Shown: in pieces, positions 1-6,738 of the stretch
Layout: each line of letters begins with the position of its first letter
How positions within the stretch are numbered: the first letter of the stretch is position 1
Assembly: GCA_002378845.1 (NCBI GenBank)
Contig: DFRY01000070.1
Location: forward strand, 84,768 to 93,845
Reading direction: 5' to 3'
Origin: Ruminococcaceae bacterium UBA3451
GTDB taxonomy: Bacteria > Bacillota > Clostridia > Oscillospirales > Acutalibacteraceae
Length of the DNA: 9,078 nt
The notes under the pieces: model-generated
Told to the model about the DNA's origin: nothing
The model's input: only the letters and a program-made list of their open reading frames with translations
The model's database searches: none
Made by a program: the position numbers and the translations under genes

Positions 1-378
1 GGTGCAATTATTTATTTGGCGGCGTTAAGCGGGATAGACCCATCTATCTATGAATCCGCCGAAGTGGACGGAGCAAGCAAATTTAAGCAGATGATAAAAA
101 TTACCCTTCCGATGCTAACCCCGACGATTATGATTATGCTTTTGCTGCGAGTGGGCGGAATTATGGAAGTAGGCTTTGAAAAAGTCTTTTTGCTCTATAA
201 TCCGGCTGTTTATAGTACGGCAGACGTAATCAGCACATATGTTTACAGGGCGTGTATTACAGGTTCTGCCTACAGCTACGCGTCGGCAATTGGACTGTTC
301 AATTCACTGGTCAGCTTGGTGCTGCTAATGTCCACGAATTTTCTGTCCAAGCGCTTAAGTGACACTAGTTTGTGGTAA
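1..378 (+). CDS. Sugar ABC transporter permease, LplB type (5' end outside window)
   Basis: This is the C-terminal part of an inner-membrane permease of a carbohydrate ABC importer. The frame is open from base 1, so the true start lies upstream; the TTG near base 16 is internal. The visible 125 residues begin inside the EAA loop region: a YESAEVDGA segment followed 17 residues later by ITLP, the cytoplasmic motif that docks on the ATPase. Two hydrophobic segments follow. The stretch FLLYNPAVYSTADVISTYVYR is, from family memory, typical of LplB/YtcP-like permeases of Bacillota that import oligosaccharides or uronides. It stops 18 bases before the next permease, and the two should form the channel heterodimer. 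A solute-binding protein gene would be expected upstream, and the ATPase may be a shared MsmX-like one; neither is visible. The family is secure, the substrate unknown. Confidence 0.93.
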   Translation, partial: GAIIYLAALSGIDPSIYESAEVDGASKFKQMIKITLPMLTPTIMIMLLLRVGGIMEVGFEKVFLLYNPAVYSTADVISTYVYRACITGSAYSYASAIGLFNSLVSLVLLMSTNFLSKRLSDTSLW

Positions 379-396
379 TGGTAAGGTGATAAAGTT

Positions 397-1251
397 ATGA
401 ATTATAAAAATAAAATATCGGCATTTTCCGCGGTAAGATTTCTTATTCTCACTTTTTCGGTCCTCGCTACATTATATCCTCTCATCTACATGATTGCGGT
501 TTCTTTCTCAAAGGATATTTATGTGTTAAGAGGTGAAGTTAGCCTTATTCCCAAAGGGTTTACGTTGGACAATTACAAAAGGGTGTTTGCCAACAGTGGG
601 TTAATCAATTCTTTTGAAAATTCTATTTTATACACATTCTTTGGAACCATATTATCTTTGTTTATGACGGCTCTAGCCGCATATGCTCTAAGTAAGAAAC
701 GAATTGTGTTTAGTAAATTTTTTACGATCATGATTATAATTACAATGTATTTTAACGGCGGAATGATTCCTACCTATATGGTTGTCCGTAATCTTAAAAT
801 GATTGACACCATTTGGGCTGTGCTGCTACCCAGTGCCATGAGTACGTATAACTTGCTGGTTATGAGGAGCTTCTTTGATAATTTCCCAACGGAAGTGGAA
901 GAAGCTGCTCAAATAGACGGTGTAAATGACCTTCAGTTGTTTTTCAAAATCGTTCTTCCTTCTTCCAGACCGGTGCTTGCTTCCGTCGGCTTGTTTTATG
1001 CCGTTGCGAAATGGAACGCGTTTTTTGAACCGTTTTTATACCTTACAAACGAAAAATTATTTCCGCTGCAGTTGGTACTGCGTGCGATTCTTTCCGCGGG
1101 TGCAACAAATGTAAATCAGGACACTCTGGTGGCGGTTGCATCGCTGCGGTATGCATGTGTTATTATATCGATTATCCCCATAGTTGCGGTATACCCGTTT
1201 GTGCAAAAGTATTTTGTCAAGGGTGTAATGCTCGGCGCGGTCAAGGGCTGA
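397..1251 (+). CDS. Carbohydrate ABC transporter permease, LplC type
   Basis: This 284-residue protein is the second integral membrane subunit of the importer and has a usual family length. Hydrophobic segments lie at roughly residues 12-34, 74-97, 108-128, 137-157, 191-212 and 249-272, giving the expected six helices. The EAA loop is at residues 168-188 (EEAAQIDG, then KIVLP). The ending, a short basic tail after a VQKYFVKGVMLGAVKG-like segment, is typical of LplC/YtcP permeases. The ATG start has a purine-rich AAGGTGAT site just upstream. It follows the first permease by 18 bases, so the two are almost surely co-transcribed. Substrate specificity sits mainly in the missing binding protein, so only 'sugar or sugar derivative' is justified. 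Confidence 0.95.
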   Translation: MNYKNKISAFSAVRFLILTFSVLATLYPLIYMIAVSFSKDIYVLRGEVSLIPKGFTLDNYKRVFANSGLINSFENSILYTFFGTILSLFMTALAAYALSKKRIVFSKFFTIMIIITMYFNGGMIPTYMVVRNLKMIDTIWAVLLPSAMSTYNLLVMRSFFDNFPTEVEEAAQIDGVNDLQLFFKIVLPSSRPVLASVGLFYAVAKWNAFFEPFLYLTNEKLFPLQLVLRAILSAGATNVNQDTLVAVASLRYACVIISIIPIVAVYPFVQKYFVKGVMLGAVKG

Positions 1252-1291
1252 GCGAACACTTCAAATGAAAATTAGATGAGGTGCGGGTAAT

Positions 1292-2308
1292 ATGAATTTT
1301 TTAATTACAATGGAAGATAAACCGCTTAGAGAAGTATATTTTCCGAATCAAGCGTTGAACAAGCTGAGAAGCCTTGGAAACGTCATACTGAATGAGAAAA
1401 CAGAAGCTTACACACCGCAAGAGCTTGCCGAGGCCGTTCGTGATGTGGATGTGTGCATAACGCATTGGGGCTGTCCGCTTTTTACAGGTCAAGTTTTAAA
1501 GAATGCCAACCGCCTCCGGCTGATTGCTCATGCCGCGGGAAGTGTGGCGGACCTTGTTACAGATGAGGTTTATGAAGAGGGAATTAAAGTCTGCAGCGCC
1601 AACGACACGATGGCCCGATATGTAGCCGAAGGAGTGTTGGCCTACATCCTTGCGGGAATAAGGCATATTACGCTTCATGATTCTGAAATGAAGCGGGGGG
1701 AGCTTTGGTTAAGGAGGGTAGAAACAAGCGGGAGTTTGTTTGATAAAAAGCTGGGTCTTGTGGGTCTTGGCACAGTCGGATTACAACTACTCGATCTGCT
1801 GGAACCGTTTCATGTTCAAGTTAAAATTTATGACCCGTATCTCATAAAAGACAGGATTGCGAAGTATTCTAATGTGACTTTGTGCAGTCTGGACGAGGTG
1901 CTTTCATGGGGCGACGTGATTTCTATCCATGCATCACTTACACAGGAAACTTATCAACTTATCAATAAAAGACGTTTGGCGCTGCTGAAGGATCACACGC
2001 TTTTGGTCAACACAGCAAGAGGATTGATTGTTGATGAAACGGCATTGGTAAGCGAACTAGCAAGCAGAAGAATTGGCGCCGTGCTGGATGTTTTTGAAGA
2101 AGAACCTCTGGACTTAAACAGTCCGTTGCGTAAGTTGGAAAATGTAATTTTAATGCCACATATGGCAGGCAGCCCGGCAAGGGAGGTCATGACATATACT
2201 ATAATTGATGAGGTTGGAAGGTATTTGAAGGAAGAGCCGTTACAGCATGAAATTTCATTCGAGAAATTTAAGCTTATGACAAAAGAACATCAGTTGTTTT
2301 CAAAATGA
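1292..2308 (+). CDS. D-isomer-specific 2-hydroxyacid dehydrogenase (NAD-dependent)
   Basis: This 338-residue cytoplasmic enzyme should interconvert a 2-hydroxy acid and a 2-keto acid using NAD(H). The Rossmann motif GLGTVG is at residues 158-163, and D181 ends the second strand, which favours NAD over NADP. The catalytic trio is complete: R243 in NTARG, E271 in DVFEEEP and H290 in MPHMAG. Length and domain order match the phosphoglycerate dehydrogenase-like family, without the ACT domain of true SerA. The GATGAGGTG site lies 8 bases before ATG, and the gap to the permease is 40 bases, consistent with one operon. Close homologues placed next to sugar importers are usually annotated only as 'hydroxyacid dehydrogenase'. 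A role in reducing or oxidising a sugar-acid intermediate is inferred from context. Confidence 0.93.
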   Translation: MNFLITMEDKPLREVYFPNQALNKLRSLGNVILNEKTEAYTPQELAEAVRDVDVCITHWGCPLFTGQVLKNANRLRLIAHAAGSVADLVTDEVYEEGIKVCSANDTMARYVAEGVLAYILAGIRHITLHDSEMKRGELWLRRVETSGSLFDKKLGLVGLGTVGLQLLDLLEPFHVQVKIYDPYLIKDRIAKYSNVTLCSLDEVLSWGDVISIHASLTQETYQLINKRRLALLKDHTLLVNTARGLIVDETALVSELASRRIGAVLDVFEEEPLDLNSPLRKLENVILMPHMAGSPAREVMTYTIIDEVGRYLKEEPLQHEISFEKFKLMTKEHQLFSK

Positions 2309-2373
2309 GACGGCGATTTCTAATTCACGATGGAATGGTAATTTAGGCATTTAGGTACATAAGCCCGATTCTA

Positions 2374-2402
2374 TTGAAAAAGGTGCTCGCCTGTGATATT
2401 AT
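2374..2402 (+). promoter_or_regulatory. Probable sigma-A extended -10 promoter of the tetR-family gene
   Basis: The -35 element TTGAAA (2374-2379) and the -10 element TATTAT (2397-2402) are separated by exactly 17 bases. A TG lies one base upstream of the -10 (2394-2395), making it an extended -10. Each hexamer differs from consensus at one position. Transcription should begin near 2408-2410, leaving a leader of about 28 bases before the preferred ATG at 2437. The start falls inside the inverted repeat described next. This is read from sequence only and has not been tested. Confidence 0.75.
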
Positions 2403-2420
2403 GTAACAGAAAGGTTACAT
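2401..2420. promoter_or_regulatory. Perfect inverted repeat, candidate operator for the TetR-type repressor
   Basis: Two perfect 7-base arms, ATGTAAC (2401-2407) and GTTACAT (2414-2420), flank a 6-base centre AGAAAG. The size and symmetry suit a TetR-family dimer. The left arm overlaps the last bases of the -10 box and the repeat covers the expected transcription start, so binding there would block RNA polymerase. The downstream gene encodes a TetR-type protein, so autorepression is the simple reading. No second perfect copy was seen in the window, including the 3144-3196 leader of the catabolic genes. Confidence 0.68.
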
Positions 2421-2424
2421 GAAT

Positions 2425-2432
2425 GGAGAGGG
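2425..2432 (+). promoter_or_regulatory. Ribosome binding site that fixes the tetR-family start at 2437
   Basis: GGAGAGGG is the only strong purine-rich site in the leader. Its GGAG core is 8 bases from ATG 2437, and it lies downstream of the alternative ATG at 2419, so it cannot serve that codon. Confidence 0.7.
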
Positions 2433-2436
2433 CTTT

Positions 2437-3066
2437 ATGAAACAGTCACACATTAGAGACTCTGAGCGGACGAAAGCAAATATTTTAAATGCCGCAGAAA
2501 CCGAGTTCGCAGAAAAAGGTTTATATGGTGCACGTATTGACGTAATTGCCGAAAAGGCAAATATCAATAAACGTATGATATATGCCTACTTTGAAAGCAA
2601 AGAAAATCTTTATAAAAGTGTTCTCGTAACAGTTTACAGCCGCCTGACTAAAAAAGAAATTAATGTATTAAGTGAAGACATTTCCTGCAAAGAAGCGATT
2701 CGGCGTGTGATTGAACTGTATTTTGATTTTCTGAGCAATAATCCGACCTATGTAAGTTTAATTCTTTGGGAAAACTTAAACAAGGGTCAGTATATTCAGG
2801 ACATCGATTTTAAAGAAATTAAAGATCCTGCTTTTGAACTTTTGAGAAAAGTGATAGTTAGAGGAAAGAAGGAAGGAATCTTTCACGAGAACATTGATTC
2901 CGAAGAAATTATTCTGTCACTCTTAACTTGCACCTTTGCTTATTTTTCCAATCGTTACACGCTTTCCAAGCTGCTGAAAAAGCAAATAGATGAAGAAGCT
3001 AATATAAAGAGCAGAGTGAACAGTGTGGTGGATATGTTCCTGAATTATATGTGTGTGAAGGATTAA
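2437..3066 (+). CDS. TetR/AcrR-family transcriptional regulator
   Basis: This 209-residue protein (from the preferred start) is a likely ligand-responsive repressor. The N-terminal TetR_N domain is clear: ILNAAETEFAEKGLYG at residues 16-31, and the helix-turn-helix at about 33-52, ending in KRMIYAYFESKENLY, the family signature. The C-terminal half is helical, includes YVSLILWENLN, and would bind the effector and form the dimer. An in-frame ATG at 2419 would add six residues, but it lies inside the inverted repeat with no ribosome site. The ATG at 2437 has GGAG 8 bases upstream and is preferred. The gene has its own promoter and terminator, so it is transcribed alone between the import genes and the catabolic genes. 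Control of either flank is inference. Confidence 0.93.
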   Translation: MKQSHIRDSERTKANILNAAETEFAEKGLYGARIDVIAEKANINKRMIYAYFESKENLYKSVLVTVYSRLTKKEINVLSEDISCKEAIRRVIELYFDFLSNNPTYVSLILWENLNKGQYIQDIDFKEIKDPAFELLRKVIVRGKKEGIFHENIDSEEIILSLLTCTFAYFSNRYTLSKLLKKQIDEEANIKSRVNSVVDMFLNYMCVKD

Positions 3067-3094
3067 ATAGCTGGAAGTATGAACCAGTTGAATT

Positions 3095-3143
3095 ACAGGG
3101 CGGAATGTAATGGTGAAGGACAGAATATTCCGTCTGTTTTTTT
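3095..3143 (+). terminator. Probable Rho-independent terminator after the tetR-family gene
   Basis: The left arm ACAG-GG-CGGAAT (3095-3106) pairs with ATTCCG-T-CTGT (3127-3137) through six and four base pairs, separated by a small GG/T internal bulge. The loop is about 20 bases. Seven T residues (3137-3143) begin at the foot of the stem. It sits about 30 bases after the stop codon. The large loop and bulge make it moderate rather than ideal. It separates the regulator from the catabolic genes, which should therefore have a separate promoter. Confidence 0.68.
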
Positions 3144-3196
3144 ACTCAATTTATATATCTAACCAGTTACTTACTTTTTAAGAAAAGGGGTATTAA

Positions 3197-3976
3197 ATGA
3201 GCAGTGAAATTTTTATAGCAACAATTTTGCTTGAAAAAAACAGATGGACAACAAGAATTCCATCCCTTACAGTCAGCAATTGGGTTGAGCGTTTTCAAAG
3301 AGACTTATTTGATGGGGTGGAATTATGGGAAGGCCATGCGACTTTATGCGGTAAAACGGAGTTTGAACGGCTGCAGCAATCCTGCTTGCCGGTCACGGTT
3401 TTTAATACCTACGCGGATTTTACGAAGGAAGGCCTTGAAAAACGGGAAAGAGCCGCCGAAATTGTGAATCTTTTGGGCGCTAAGGCGGTAAAATTCAATC
3501 TTGGCAATGACCTAAGAAAAACAGAAGAATATGTTGCCAACTTGAAGGAATGGAGCAAGATGCTCCCAAATGATTGCAGAATACTCAGTGAGTGCCATCC
3601 GGGCACTATTATGGAAGATATAAACACAGCTGCAGAGGTTTTAAAAAAACTGAAAGATGATCGTTTTCAGCTGATTATTCATGATTTTGGGAATGCGGAA
3701 CGCATGGAGAAGTGGTTTCTTAAGTTTGGTACTGCAATGTCGCATATGCATGTTTTTCTAAGAGACAGCAGTAATAAAGAAATTATGCTCCGGCGCAGCC
3801 CGGAGCGTTGTTCGGAAAGCGTTAGCATCTTAAAGAAATATGGGTACCAAGGTACTATCTCGCTTGAATTCACGGAAGGGATTGGGGCGATAGATGAAAG
3901 TGCCGATTCCCTGTATCGGTGTGCGCTGGAGGATTACGCTCTGCTGAAACAATTGCTGGCAGAGAATGGATTATAA
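3197..3976 (+). CDS. Xylose isomerase-like TIM-barrel protein (sugar isomerase/epimerase family)
   Basis: This 259-residue protein fits the AP-endonuclease-2/xylose isomerase-like fold, whose members isomerise or epimerise sugars and keto acids with a divalent metal. Likely metal ligands are spread over the strands as expected: E42 and E45 in VELWEGH, E132 and H134 in ECHPG, H162 and D163 in IIHDF, H183 or H185 in SHMHVF, and E224 in ISLEF. Length is slightly below the usual 270-290. The start is well supported by AAAAGGGG a few bases before ATG. It is the first gene after the terminator, and 75 bases separate it from the deaminase-like gene. IolO, IolE, IolI and related epimerases share this fold, so the exact reaction is open. 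No signal peptide is seen, so it should be cytoplasmic. Confidence 0.85.
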   Translation: MSSEIFIATILLEKNRWTTRIPSLTVSNWVERFQRDLFDGVELWEGHATLCGKTEFERLQQSCLPVTVFNTYADFTKEGLEKRERAAEIVNLLGAKAVKFNLGNDLRKTEEYVANLKEWSKMLPNDCRILSECHPGTIMEDINTAAEVLKKLKDDRFQLIIHDFGNAERMEKWFLKFGTAMSHMHVFLRDSSNKEIMLRRSPERCSESVSILKKYGYQGTISLEFTEGIGAIDESADSLYRCALEDYALLKQLLAENGL

Positions 3977-4038
3977 CGGTAATTTTCTGTAGCCGACAGT
4001 GTAAAGAAACACAGTTTATAAAAATTTTTTTAAGATAG

Positions 4039-4044
4039 AAGGAG
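4039..4044 (+). promoter_or_regulatory. Ribosome binding site supporting a TTG start at 4052
   Basis: AAGGAG lies 7 bases before TTG 4052 and 13 bases before the in-frame ATG at 4058. The first spacing is near optimal, so TTG is preferred; the ATG would remove only two residues. Confidence 0.6.
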
Positions 4045-4051
4045 AAATATT

Positions 4052-4819
4052 TTGAGCATGGTGAAAGAATTCCAAACAGAAAACATGAAAGTATACGTTT
4101 ATGAAAACAGGCCAGAAATGGGAAAAGCAGCGGCCAAAGACGCCGCACAGCGCATGAACAAAATTATTTTGAAGAAAGGTAAGGCGACAGCGGTATTTGC
4201 CGCGGCGCCCTCCCAAAATGAATTTCTGGAAGAGCTTAGCCGGCAGGATGTGGATTGGAGCAAGGTTAATGCGTACCACATGGATGAATATGTCGGATTG
4301 GATATGAATGCACCTCAGCGGTTCGGGAATTTCTTAAAGGAAGCCATTTTTGAAAAGCTTCCGTTTCAATCTGTCCATTACATTCAAAAGCCCGGTGTGG
4401 ATGCGGAAACAGCCGTGAAAGAATATGAAGCACTGCTCAGGAAAAACCCTCCGGACCTGGTCTTTCTCGGAATTGGCGAAAATGGTCATCTTGCCTTTAA
4501 TGATCCCGGCACCGCAGATTTTAATGATCCCAGTTTGGTTAAAATTGTTGCCCTTGACCAGACTTGCCGGAACCAGCAGGTGAATGACGGATGCTTTCAA
4601 ACAATAAACGACGTTCCCAAAACCGCAATTACTCTGACCATGTCGATGTTGATATCTATTCCTGAAAAAGTTACGATTGTGCCGGGAAAAACTAAAACAA
4701 ATGCCGTTTATAAAACGGTTCACGATCCGGTAACGACAGCATGCCCGGCGACAATACTCCGCAACTGCACTAACTCGGTACTATATACAGACCGTGACGC
4801 GGGCGAAGATCTTCTTTGA
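4052..4819 (+). CDS. nagB: Glucosamine-6-phosphate deaminase-like protein (NagB family)
   Basis: This 255-residue protein belongs to the NagB/RpiA/SugarP-isomerase fold. NagB converts glucosamine 6-phosphate into fructose 6-phosphate and ammonia. Family landmarks are AYHMDEYVGL (D78, matching E. coli D72), GIGENGHLAFNDP (residues 140-152; H146 matches H143), NQQVNDGCF (174-182) and K215 in the phosphate-binding region. Two active-site positions differ from E. coli NagB: N144 stands where D141 is, and D151 where E148 is. The NGH form also occurs in other NagB proteins, but the FNDP form marks a separate subgroup. No sugar kinase, PTS gene or NagA is in the window, so the source of any phosphorylated substrate is unseen. 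It may act on another amino sugar. The fold is secure; the exact substrate is not. Confidence 0.88.
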   Translation: MSMVKEFQTENMKVYVYENRPEMGKAAAKDAAQRMNKIILKKGKATAVFAAAPSQNEFLEELSRQDVDWSKVNAYHMDEYVGLDMNAPQRFGNFLKEAIFEKLPFQSVHYIQKPGVDAETAVKEYEALLRKNPPDLVFLGIGENGHLAFNDPGTADFNDPSLVKIVALDQTCRNQQVNDGCFQTINDVPKTAITLTMSMLISIPEKVTIVPGKTKTNAVYKTVHDPVTTACPATILRNCTNSVLYTDRDAGEDLL

Positions 4820-4845
4820 TTTGCGAAAAAAATTTACTTGCTGTG

Positions 4846-4853
4846 AAAGGGAG
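4846..4853 (+). promoter_or_regulatory. Ribosome binding site that favours the TTG start at 4862
   Basis: AAAGGGAG ends 8 bases before TTG 4862 but only 2 bases before the in-frame TTG at 4856, which is too close for normal initiation. No in-frame ATG is present near this end, so a TTG start is likely either way. Confidence 0.62.
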
Positions 4854-4861
4854 CTTTGCAA

Positions 4862-5632
4862 TTGTCCTATACACTGACGATTGATGAAATCGGAGAACTG
4901 GATCCGGACACGGTTATTCTGCCGGTCGGTTCGGTGGAACAGCACGGGCACCATCTTCCAGTCTCAACGGATTGTATTATTGCACAGGCGTACGCCGACA
5001 GAATTGGAGAGAAACTGAATGCATATGTTTTGCCGTGTCTTCCAATCAGCACCTGCAGGGAATATATGGGAAAGCGCGGAAGTGTTTGGATGAACCCGGA
5101 TACTTTTTATTTGATGATGAAAGACATTGTATTCAGCTTGAAAGAGCAGGGCTTCCGAAAAATTATAATCGTACAAGGACACGGAGGAATATTCGTGCTT
5201 GCTCCGCTGATTCGAACCCTTAACGCACAACTGAACCCGAATGTTATGATCTGCAAGCTTGAACCGTATCAGTTCTTTTTGCCGTATGTTGGCAGTCCGT
5301 CTGTCCCTGGGTGTGAAGCCAGTCAGATTTTAGAATCAAATACAATTATGCATGCCGATAAATTTGAGACTTCCATCCTTCTGTATTTGCACCCGGAATT
5401 TGTCCGCTCCGATCGAATTGTGGACTTTGTTCCCCAATATCCCCGGGAGTATCTGAATTACGGAAGTATTTTCAGAGTGTCGCCGGACGGAGTGTGGGGG
5501 GAGCCATCCAAATCAACCGCTGAAAAAGGTGAAAAACTGCTGAAAATCGGGTGTGAGCTTGGTATGAGGTACATAAAGGAAGTATTCCGATTTATGTATG
5601 AGAAGGGAAGTTTAAACGGTAGCTCGTTTTAA
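4862..5632 (+). CDS. Creatininase-family metal-dependent hydrolase
   Basis: This 256-residue protein (TTG start, chosen by ribosome site spacing; TTG 4856 would add two residues) has the creatininase fold. The N-terminal signature ILPVGSVEQHGHHLPVSTD carries E26, H28 and D37, with the same spacing as E34, H36 and D45 of Pseudomonas creatininase. GHGG at residues 106-109 supplies H107, and HADKFETS (164-171) supplies H164 and E169. The Asn that often follows GHGG is Ile here. Family members hydrolyse creatinine, formamides in flavin/F420 synthesis, and, from memory, the C-C bond of diketo-inositol (IolN of Thermotoga). In a sugar operon beside a Gfo/Idh/MocA dehydrogenase, an IolN-like ring-opening or an amide hydrolysis is more plausible than creatinine use. 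It ends 17 bases before the next gene. Confidence 0.88.
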   Translation: MSYTLTIDEIGELDPDTVILPVGSVEQHGHHLPVSTDCIIAQAYADRIGEKLNAYVLPCLPISTCREYMGKRGSVWMNPDTFYLMMKDIVFSLKEQGFRKIIIVQGHGGIFVLAPLIRTLNAQLNPNVMICKLEPYQFFLPYVGSPSVPGCEASQILESNTIMHADKFETSILLYLHPEFVRSDRIVDFVPQYPREYLNYGSIFRVSPDGVWGEPSKSTAEKGEKLLKIGCELGMRYIKEVFRFMYEKGSLNGSSF

Positions 5633-5649
5633 TATAAGGAGAAATTTGT

Positions 5650-6717
5650 ATGACGAAGAAGATTAAGGTGTTGCTTTTAGGGGCTTCTTTCAGTGCCGAC
5701 CTGCATATGGACGGGTATTCCAGAACGGAGAAAGCGAAGGTTGTCGCCATTTGCGATAAGAGTACAGATCGGGTAAAATCCCTCGCCAAAGACTATTCCA
5801 TTACCGACTACATTGCGTATACGGACATAGAGGAAGCTTTGGAAAAGACGGACTGTGATTTAGTTGACATTTGCCTGCCTAACTTTCTTCACTGTGAAGC
5901 GGCTGTTCTTGCATTAGAAAAAGGCAAAGATATTATTTGTGAAAAGCCTCTTGCAACTACGGTGGAAGATGCGCAGAAGATTGTCGATACCGCCGCCAGA
6001 AAAGGACGGCATATTTATTACGCGGAAGACTGGCTGTTTGCTCCGGCTATCCGCAGGGCCTTGTCCATTGTATCGGAGGGCGCAATTGGAAAACTGTTGT
6101 ATGTGCGTGCAAGGGAATGTCACAGCGGCTCCCACAGCCCCTTTGCACAGAAGATTGCTTACTGCGGTGGAGGAAGTATGATTCATTTGGGAATCCACCC
6201 GATTTCGTTTATGCTGTCACAGAAGAACAACGAATGGACGGAACTGGTGGCTATGACCTCCGGCGGTGAAAAGAATAATCTGATTTATAAAGAGATGGAA
6301 GGGGAAGACTGGTCCGCTTGTCTAATACGTTTTCGAGACGGAACCTCTGCGCTTCTTGAGGGAAATTACATTACCAAAGGTGGTATGGAGGATATTCTGG
6401 ATTTTTATGGGACGGAGGGATGCCTGCATGTTGACTTGAATTTTACCGGGCCGATCAGCTGTTTCAGCATGCCGGGAGTAAATTATGTAATTGAAAAGGC
6501 AGAAATGAACACAGGTTGGACTCGTCCTGCTGTAGATGAAAAGTATCATCTCGGCTATGTGGATGAAATCGAGTATTTTATAGATTGCTGTTCTGAAGGG
6601 AAAGATGCGAGGATTGGATTGCGTGGATCTGACGGCCTTGAGGCACTTAAGGTAATTGCCTGTATTTATCAGTCGGCGAAGGAAGGAAAAAAGATTTCGA
6701 ATCCTGAACTACAATAA
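5650..6717 (+). CDS. Gfo/Idh/MocA-family oxidoreductase
   Basis: This 355-residue protein is a NAD(P)-dependent sugar or cyclitol dehydrogenase by family. The N-terminal Rossmann domain (about 1-125) includes VVAICD (31-36), VDICLPNFLH (72-81) and the hallmark EKP at 98-100, whose K99 is the usual catalytic lysine. The C-terminal domain follows, with GGGSMIHLGIHP at 173-184. Two deviations stand out. The nucleotide loop reads GASFSA (11-16), with Ser where the second Gly is normally found. The active-site Asp (D172 in Bacillus inositol dehydrogenase) aligns with H179, while the following His is kept as H183. AAGGAG lies 8 bases before ATG. It sits tightly between the creatininase-like gene and the flavo-iron-sulfur gene, so all three are likely co-transcribed. 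Dehydrogenase activity is likely but could be altered. Confidence 0.9.
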   Translation: MTKKIKVLLLGASFSADLHMDGYSRTEKAKVVAICDKSTDRVKSLAKDYSITDYIAYTDIEEALEKTDCDLVDICLPNFLHCEAAVLALEKGKDIICEKPLATTVEDAQKIVDTAARKGRHIYYAEDWLFAPAIRRALSIVSEGAIGKLLYVRARECHSGSHSPFAQKIAYCGGGSMIHLGIHPISFMLSQKNNEWTELVAMTSGGEKNNLIYKEMEGEDWSACLIRFRDGTSALLEGNYITKGGMEDILDFYGTEGCLHVDLNFTGPISCFSMPGVNYVIEKAEMNTGWTRPAVDEKYHLGYVDEIEYFIDCCSEGKDARIGLRGSDGLEALKVIACIYQSAKEGKKISNPELQ

Positions 6718-6738
6718 ATAGACACAGAGGTGCGTTTT

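Noticed and set aside
926..1114. Overlapping 62-codon frame inside the second permease gene
   Set aside because: It is a shifted frame within a well-conserved permease, has no ribosome binding site, and shows no domain of its own.
2341..2356. Tandem 8-base repeat ATTTAGGC/ATTTAGGT upstream of the tetR-family promoter
   Set aside because: Only two short copies with one mismatch and no link to promoter spacing or to the inverted repeat; likely chance.
2309..2373. Possible terminator after the hydroxyacid dehydrogenase gene
   Set aside because: No stem with a following T-run was found in these bases, so the end of the import operon cannot be placed by sequence alone.
3160..3171. Small palindrome TAACCAGTTA as a second site for the TetR-type regulator
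   Set aside because: It shares only the GTTA end with the 2401-2420 repeat, its spacing is different, and arms of four bases are expected by chance.
3985..4031. Short hairpins (CTGT/ACAG, GTGT/ACAC) followed by a T-run between the TIM-barrel and deaminase-like genes
   Set aside because: The stems are only four base pairs with A/T-rich surroundings, too weak to call a terminator; the region is probably just leader sequence for the next gene.
4496..4540. Direct repeat TTTAATGATCCC seen twice about 26 bases apart
   Set aside because: Both copies encode conserved FNDP motifs of this NagB subgroup, so protein constraint explains the similarity.
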